From assembly GCA_002298075.1 (NCBI GenBank), contig DBLW01000176.1:2673-30457 (forward strand): a stretch of DNA of 27,785 bases, written 5' to 3'. The notes under the pieces are model-generated. The model saw only the letters and a program-made list of their open reading frames with translations. It was not told the DNA's origin and did not search any database. How positions within the stretch are numbered: position 1 is the first letter of the stretch; each line of letters opens with the position of its first letter. This document shows positions 23,485-27,785 of the stretch, piece by piece. This DNA is from Bacteroidales bacterium UBA714. GTDB taxonomy: Bacteria > Bacteroidota > Bacteroidia > Bacteroidales > UBA932. A program made the position numbers and the translations under genes.

Positions 23485-26400
23485 ATGAGACAATGCTTAT
23501 TTGTTCTTTTATTGTTGCCGCTGGTCTGCTGTACGCGGTCCGAATATAAGCCCATGGTGCGCGAGCGTCTTGACAGTCCTGTAATTTCAAATGACATATC
23601 TAACAACAGGGTGACATCCTTTGCGGAAGATGTGCATGGGCATATCTGGATAGGCACTTTCCGGGGACTTAACAAGAGCACAGTGCATGAGTTCCATCAG
23701 TATTTCTGCACAGAAGATTCGCTCAGCATAACGGACAACCAGATTCAGACCTTGCACCGTGACCGCGGAGGACGCCTGTGGGTTGGCACGGTCAACGGGC
23801 TTTGCCTATATACGGACCGGGATGAATTCAGGAGGATACCGATGGACTCGGACGCCAGGAATATAGTGCAGATTCTTGAAGACAAGTCAGGACGGATATT
23901 CGCAAATAATTCCGAATCGCTTTTTGTCTATGATGAAGAGTCATGCCGGCTTGTGACTGTTATTGAGTGTCTTGACTGGTCGCGTCAGTATTTCTCACGA
24001 TGTTTCGTAGGGCCTTCAGATGATGTGTTTGTCGTCAGCAGTTCGGAAATAAGGTGTTATGGACAGGATGTGAGGCTGCCGAAATGGTCCGTGCCGCTTC
24101 AGTGCCCTGACCCTTATTATTCGTTCATGTCGCAGGACGGCGTTATATTGCTGTGCAGTTCCGGTCGTGTGGAGGCCTTTGACACGAAGGCGCGCAGATA
24201 TGTTGATACTCCTCTTGAGGAACATCCTGCGGTCAGTGACTCTTACATAGGCCTTATATTCCAGTTCGCTCCGGACATGCTGCTCTTCTGTACCCTTCAT
24301 AGCGGGCTTTTCATGTACAACTGCAGCACCGGTGAGATATGCGGACAGAATGACAGCAGTTTCCCGTTCAAGGCTCCGGATTTCAAGATAAATACGATTT
24401 TCCTGGATTCAAGGGATAATTTGTGGATAGGTTCCTATGACCAGGCATATTCCGTAGTCTATAATTACAAGGAACGTTTCAATACGGATGCTGTCCTGAG
24501 TTCCGCATTTGAAAATGTTTCCGTCAATTCCGTAGATTGTGACCATGACGGGAATCTGTGGTGCGTGACGCTTCGGAATGAACTTTATGTGTATTCTCCG
24601 GAGAGTAATATGTTGAAAAAGTTGCCCTCAGTGGCTCAAGGCCTCATCAGGCTGGTGTGTGCCGGGCATGGTGACGAAATATGGATAGGTACATTCGATT
24701 CCGTTGTGAGATGCAGGTGGAGGGACGGGCGTCTGACTCGTATGGCTGAGTATCCTGTGCAGGGACCTATATCAATGGCGCGCGGAAACGACGGCATGAT
24801 GTGGATAGGTACGGCGGGAGCCATGATTTATGGCATTGATGAGGGTGGTATGCGGGAATACGGCCCGTTTAGCCAAGGATATTCTTTTGTCTCAGCCATC
24901 CTTCCGTTGGGGGCAAAGTTGCTTGTGGGGGTATTCAAGGAGGGGCTGTGTGAGGTCTCTGCTGAAGGGCATGTGAGCAAGGCACGTGTGGAGCCATCTT
25001 TATGGAAAGCGTGCATCAGGCGCTCCGTGTTCGTTCCGACTTGTCTGTTCTGTGACAGCTCAGGTGACATATGGGTTGGCACGATGGCTAACGGCCTGTT
25101 GAGATATGCTCCGGATACAGGTGAAATAATGCCTGTTCAAGGCGCGCCGTGCACCGACATCTGCAGCATAGAGGAAGACTTTCTCGGAAATCTCTGGGTA
25201 AGTACCCAATACGGACTCGGGAAATATGACCGCTCTGTGTCCGAGTTCATCAACTGGTACACAGCGGACGGCATAGGGGGCAATCAGTTCTATGACAGGT
25301 CTTCATGTATCATGAAGGACGGCAGGATCGTGTTCGGAGGGACTCACGGCATAACGGTTTTTGACCCGATAGACGTGATGCCGGACAGGGAAATATCCGT
25401 GTGCTTTGAGAACATCAAGGTACACAACCGGCTTGTGCGTCCCTCCGTCGGGGGATGTATTGAGAAGGCCTTGCCGTGCCTTCCTGAAATAAGGCTTGAA
25501 CACAGCCAGAACAGCTTCAGCATATCATTCTCGGCGCTCGAGTACGGGGAATATGAACGGGTGCATTATTTCTACCGCATGGATGGCTTTGACAGCTATT
25601 GGATTGATGCCGGAAACAACCGGGAAGCATATTATGCCAATCTCCCGTCGGGAAAATACCGGTTCAAAGTACGTATAACTGACAATGACAGGAATACTGT
25701 GCTCGCCGAAAATTCCATTCCTGTAGTAGTGAAATCATCGCTGTGGCTTTCATGGTGGGCTTTGGGCCTTTATTCCGGATTCTTCGGGTTTGTCCTTTGG
25801 GGGCTGCTCCGTATGCGCAGGCAGATTTCTGATGAGAAGCGCGCGAGGGAGCGTGAAATGATGGAGAAGATTCAGGAGAAGAAGGTCAATGAGATGAACA
25901 TGAACTTCTTTGCCAACATATCACATGAGTTCCGCACGCCGCTGACAATGATTTCCGGGCCTGTGACGCAGCTGCGCCAGTCCGAAAGCGTCAGCGAGGA
26001 GGACAGGCGCATGCTCAACATCGTACAGAGGAACATAAGGCGCATGCTGCGTCTTGTGAACCAGCTTCTTGATTTCAACAAGATGGAGAATGACACTTTG
26101 CGTCTCCAGGTACGTAAGGTGGACATCATTTCACAGTTGCGTGACCTTGCTGACATTTTCCGTGTTACTGCGGAGGAGAAGGGCATCGCTTTCAAGGCAT
26201 ACGGGCTTGAGGACAGTCTGGAAGTATGGACAGATGATGACAAGCTTGACAAGATATGTTTCAATCTCCTTTCCAATGCCATGAAATTTACGGCTTCCGG
26301 GGGAAAGGTAGAACTTTCCCTTGACATGCTCTCAAAGGAGGACGCGATGGTGCATTTCGCCCTTAAAGAGAGTGATACGGATTCGAGGTGGGTCAAGATT

Positions 26401-27483
26401 GCGGTGAGAGATACCGGACCAGGTGTACCTGAGGACCAGCTGGAGCGTATATTCGAACGATATTGGCAGCTTGGTAACCAGGTTCAGGGGTCTTACAACT
26501 GGGGCACAGGGATAGGACTGTATTTCGCAAGGACGCTCGCTTTGATGCATCATGGCTATCTCAAGGCCGCCAACCGTTCTTCGTGCCGCGGTGCAGAGTT
26601 CACTTTGCTGCTTCCGGCTTCGGAATCCTCGTATGCCGGGCATGAAAAAGCTCCTCAGGGGGGGGCAGGCCTAAATATACGGCAGAAGAGCATAAAATAT
26701 ACTAAGCTTCCGGATGACGGGAAGAATCTTGCGGGTCAGACTGTCCTTGTCGTGGATGACGATGCCGATGTCTCACATTGGCTTAATGAACTGCTTTCGC
26801 CATATTACAGGGTCATAAGCCGCTTTGATGCGGATTCTGCCTATGTGTTCATGAAAGAGGAGGCACCTGATGTTGTGGTGAGCGATGTTGTCATGCCGGG
26901 AAAGACAGGATATGAACTGTGCCGTCAGATAAAGGATGACATACAGCTGTCCCATATCCCTGTAATCCTGCTCACTGCCAAGGCCACCGTCGAGAACCAG
27001 GTCGAGGGACTGGAATGCGGTGCGGATTCATATGTGACCAAGCCGTTCGAACCGAAGTATCTGCTTGCGTTGATTGATTCGCTTCTGAAGAACCGTGAGA
27101 AGATAAAGTCCATGCTTGGTGAAGCTACTGAAGTTGAGTCACTGGAGGAGAATGTGCTTTCTCCTCAGGATAACGCGTTTATGACGGAACTCTATCAGCT
27201 CATGGAAAATGAATTGTCCAATTCCGAGCTTGATGTGTCACGCATGACAGAGATGTTGCACATTTCCCGGACAAAGTTCTATTATAAGGTGAAAGGCCTT
27301 ACGGGGGAGAACCCGAGCGTGTTCTTCCGCAGGTATAGGCTCAACCGTGCCGCCCAGCTTCTGAAGGAGAGGAAATACAATGTGTCCGAGATAGCGGATA
27401 TGACCGGCTTCAGCACCTTGTCGCATTTCTCAGTCAGCTTCAAGAAGCAGTTCGGCGTGTCTCCGAGCGAATATGTCAAATGA
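23485..27483 (+). CDS. Hybrid two-component system sensor/regulator (HTCS)
   Basis: A 1332-residue one-polypeptide sensor and transcription factor typical of Bacteroidota glycan loci. The chosen start gives the signal/anchor MRQCLFVLLLLPLVCC; the frame opens at 23389. Residues about 30-660 form a periplasmic beta-propeller sensor with Reg_prop repeats (HIWIGTFRGL, RLWVGTVNGL, EIWIGTFDS, DIWVGTMANG, NLWVSTQYGL), then a Y_Y_Y domain (about 672-750) and a membrane segment (753-775). The kinase has HisKA NISHEFRTPL (H814) and an ATPase with FNLLSNA (N927, N931) and DTGPGVP (976-982). The receiver starts with VVDDD (D1091-D1093), with phosphoacceptor D1134 and K1166. An AraC-type helix-turn-helix occupies about 1232-1332. 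It probably senses a breakdown product in the periplasm and activates the divergent operon. A run of eight G at 26658-26665 lies in the kinase-receiver linker. Confidence 0.95.
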   Translation: MRQCLFVLLLLPLVCCTRSEYKPMVRERLDSPVISNDISNNRVTSFAEDVHGHIWIGTFRGLNKSTVHEFHQYFCTEDSLSITDNQIQTLHRDRGGRLWVGTVNGLCLYTDRDEFRRIPMDSDARNIVQILEDKSGRIFANNSESLFVYDEESCRLVTVIECLDWSRQYFSRCFVGPSDDVFVVSSSEIRCYGQDVRLPKWSVPLQCPDPYYSFMSQDGVILLCSSGRVEAFDTKARRYVDTPLEEHPAVSDSYIGLIFQFAPDMLLFCTLHSGLFMYNCSTGEICGQNDSSFPFKAPDFKINTIFLDSRDNLWIGSYDQAYSVVYNYKERFNTDAVLSSAFENVSVNSVDCDHDGNLWCVTLRNELYVYSPESNMLKKLPSVAQGLIRLVCAGHGDEIWIGTFDSVVRCRWRDGRLTRMAEYPVQGPISMARGNDGMMWIGTAGAMIYGIDEGGMREYGPFSQGYSFVSAILPLGAKLLVGVFKEGLCEVSAEGHVSKARVEPSLWKACIRRSVFVPTCLFCDSSGDIWVGTMANGLLRYAPDTGEIMPVQGAPCTDICSIEEDFLGNLWVSTQYGLGKYDRSVSEFINWYTADGIGGNQFYDRSSCIMKDGRIVFGGTHGITVFDPIDVMPDREISVCFENIKVHNRLVRPSVGGCIEKALPCLPEIRLEHSQNSFSISFSALEYGEYERVHYFYRMDGFDSYWIDAGNNREAYYANLPSGKYRFKVRITDNDRNTVLAENSIPVVVKSSLWLSWWALGLYSGFFGFVLWGLLRMRRQISDEKRAREREMMEKIQEKKVNEMNMNFFANISHEFRTPLTMISGPVTQLRQSESVSEEDRRMLNIVQRNIRRMLRLVNQLLDFNKMENDTLRLQVRKVDIISQLRDLADIFRVTAEEKGIAFKAYGLEDSLEVWTDDDKLDKICFNLLSNAMKFTASGGKVELSLDMLSKEDAMVHFALKESDTDSRWVKIAVRDTGPGVPEDQLERIFERYWQLGNQVQGSYNWGTGIGLYFARTLALMHHGYLKAANRSSCRGAEFTLLLPASESSYAGHEKAPQGGAGLNIRQKSIKYTKLPDDGKNLAGQTVLVVDDDADVSHWLNELLSPYYRVISRFDADSAYVFMKEEAPDVVVSDVVMPGKTGYELCRQIKDDIQLSHIPVILLTAKATVENQVEGLECGADSYVTKPFEPKYLLALIDSLLKNREKIKSMLGEATEVESLEENVLSPQDNAFMTELYQLMENELSNSELDVSRMTEMLHISRTKFYYKVKGLTGENPSVFFRRYRLNRAAQLLKERKYNVSEIADMTGFSTLSHFSVSFKKQFGVSPSEYVK

Positions 27484-27785
27484 GAATGACCGCGCTCCTT
27501 GGGGACCGTACGGTACCATTTGATGCCGTGTGGCGTTTATTGTCTTTGCGGCCGGTTCCGAGTGTTTTCATGACATTCAAAAATTTCTTGTCCGGGTTAT
27601 TTCTGTGGCATTTATGTTGCGTGCAGCGGCTTCTGTGAAACAAGCTACTTGAAATGCTTATTATGGCTCCGGCCATATCTTCCGGGCGTGTGAGGGGAGT
27701 TGGGGCTTTTTCGTTTTTTCGACTCCTGTCCGGTGTTATGACAAGAACCTTGCATGCGGCCTCGGGTTTTCCGCGGGACTTGCGG
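27484..27785. other. Non-coding or unresolved sequence downstream of the regulator
   Basis: No gene is supported in these 302 bases. They contain a ten-base palindrome ACCGTACGGT at 27505-27514 without a T-run, and a loose promoter-like pair on the plus strand (TTTG near 27520, TGTCTTTG 18 bases later). A plus-strand frame starting MLIMAPAISSGR at 27654 runs off the window after 44 codons; it shows no family signature and may be chance. No convincing terminator for the regulator gene was found. Confidence 0.4.

Noticed and set aside
27505..27514. Palindrome ACCGTACGGT as terminator of the regulator gene
   Set aside because: The stem would be five bases with no loop and no T-run follows.
27476..27676. 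66-codon minus-strand frame at the end of the regulator
   Set aside because: It has an unremarkable composition, overlaps the regulator stop and has no domain or promoter support.

Overview
The window is about 27.8 kb of chromosome from a member of the Bacteroidota, most likely the order Bacteroidales. The evidence is a SusC/SusD pair, a hybrid two-component regulator, promoter-like motifs of the Bacteroidota type (TTG or TTTG about 20 bases upstream of TAnnTTTG), start codons without a clear Shine-Dalgarno sequence, and many lipoprotein signal peptides. No tRNA, rRNA, CRISPR array, insertion sequence or phage gene was seen.

Positions 1-7673 are housekeeping. The end of an RluA-family pseudouridine synthase converges on rng (RNase G) across a shared bidirectional terminator. 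Upstream of rng on the minus strand are a 30-residue, extremely basic small protein gene and an HU gene with a recognisable promoter. Divergent to these, on the plus strand, is a tight cluster: lon (AAA+ protease), ung (uracil-DNA glycosylase), coaD (pantetheine-phosphate adenylyltransferase) and a secreted protein with two thioredoxin-type CxxC motifs. Gaps of 15-27 bases suggest one operon.

Positions 7674-8296 are an island holding a 71-codon gene of unknown function, preceded by two tandem palindromes sharing one 11-base core.

Positions 8297-27483 form a polysaccharide (or glycoside) utilisation locus. Eight minus-strand genes, in transcription order, are a type-B carboxylesterase lipoprotein, SusC, SusD, a triple-repeat lipoprotein (probable surface glycan-binding protein), a CE1-like esterase with an N-terminal early-set domain, a GH3 lipoprotein, a CE1-like esterase lipoprotein, and a second GH3 enzyme. 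A divergent hybrid two-component sensor/regulator (1332 residues) stands at the head and probably controls the operon through a shared 200-base intergenic region that carries a tandem 19-base direct repeat. The enzyme set is three esterases plus two exo-acting GH3 enzymes, with no recognisable endo-glycanase. This suggests a small or pre-digested acylated beta-glycoside or oligosaccharide: esterases remove acyl or hydroxycinnamoyl groups, GH3 enzymes release terminal sugars, and SusCD imports the ligand. The substrate is inference.

The best candidates for something new are the doubled esterase-GH3 module with strong hairpins at its boundaries, the repeat-built lipoprotein, the tandem repeats between the divergent transcription units, and the orphan small gene with its twin palindromes.
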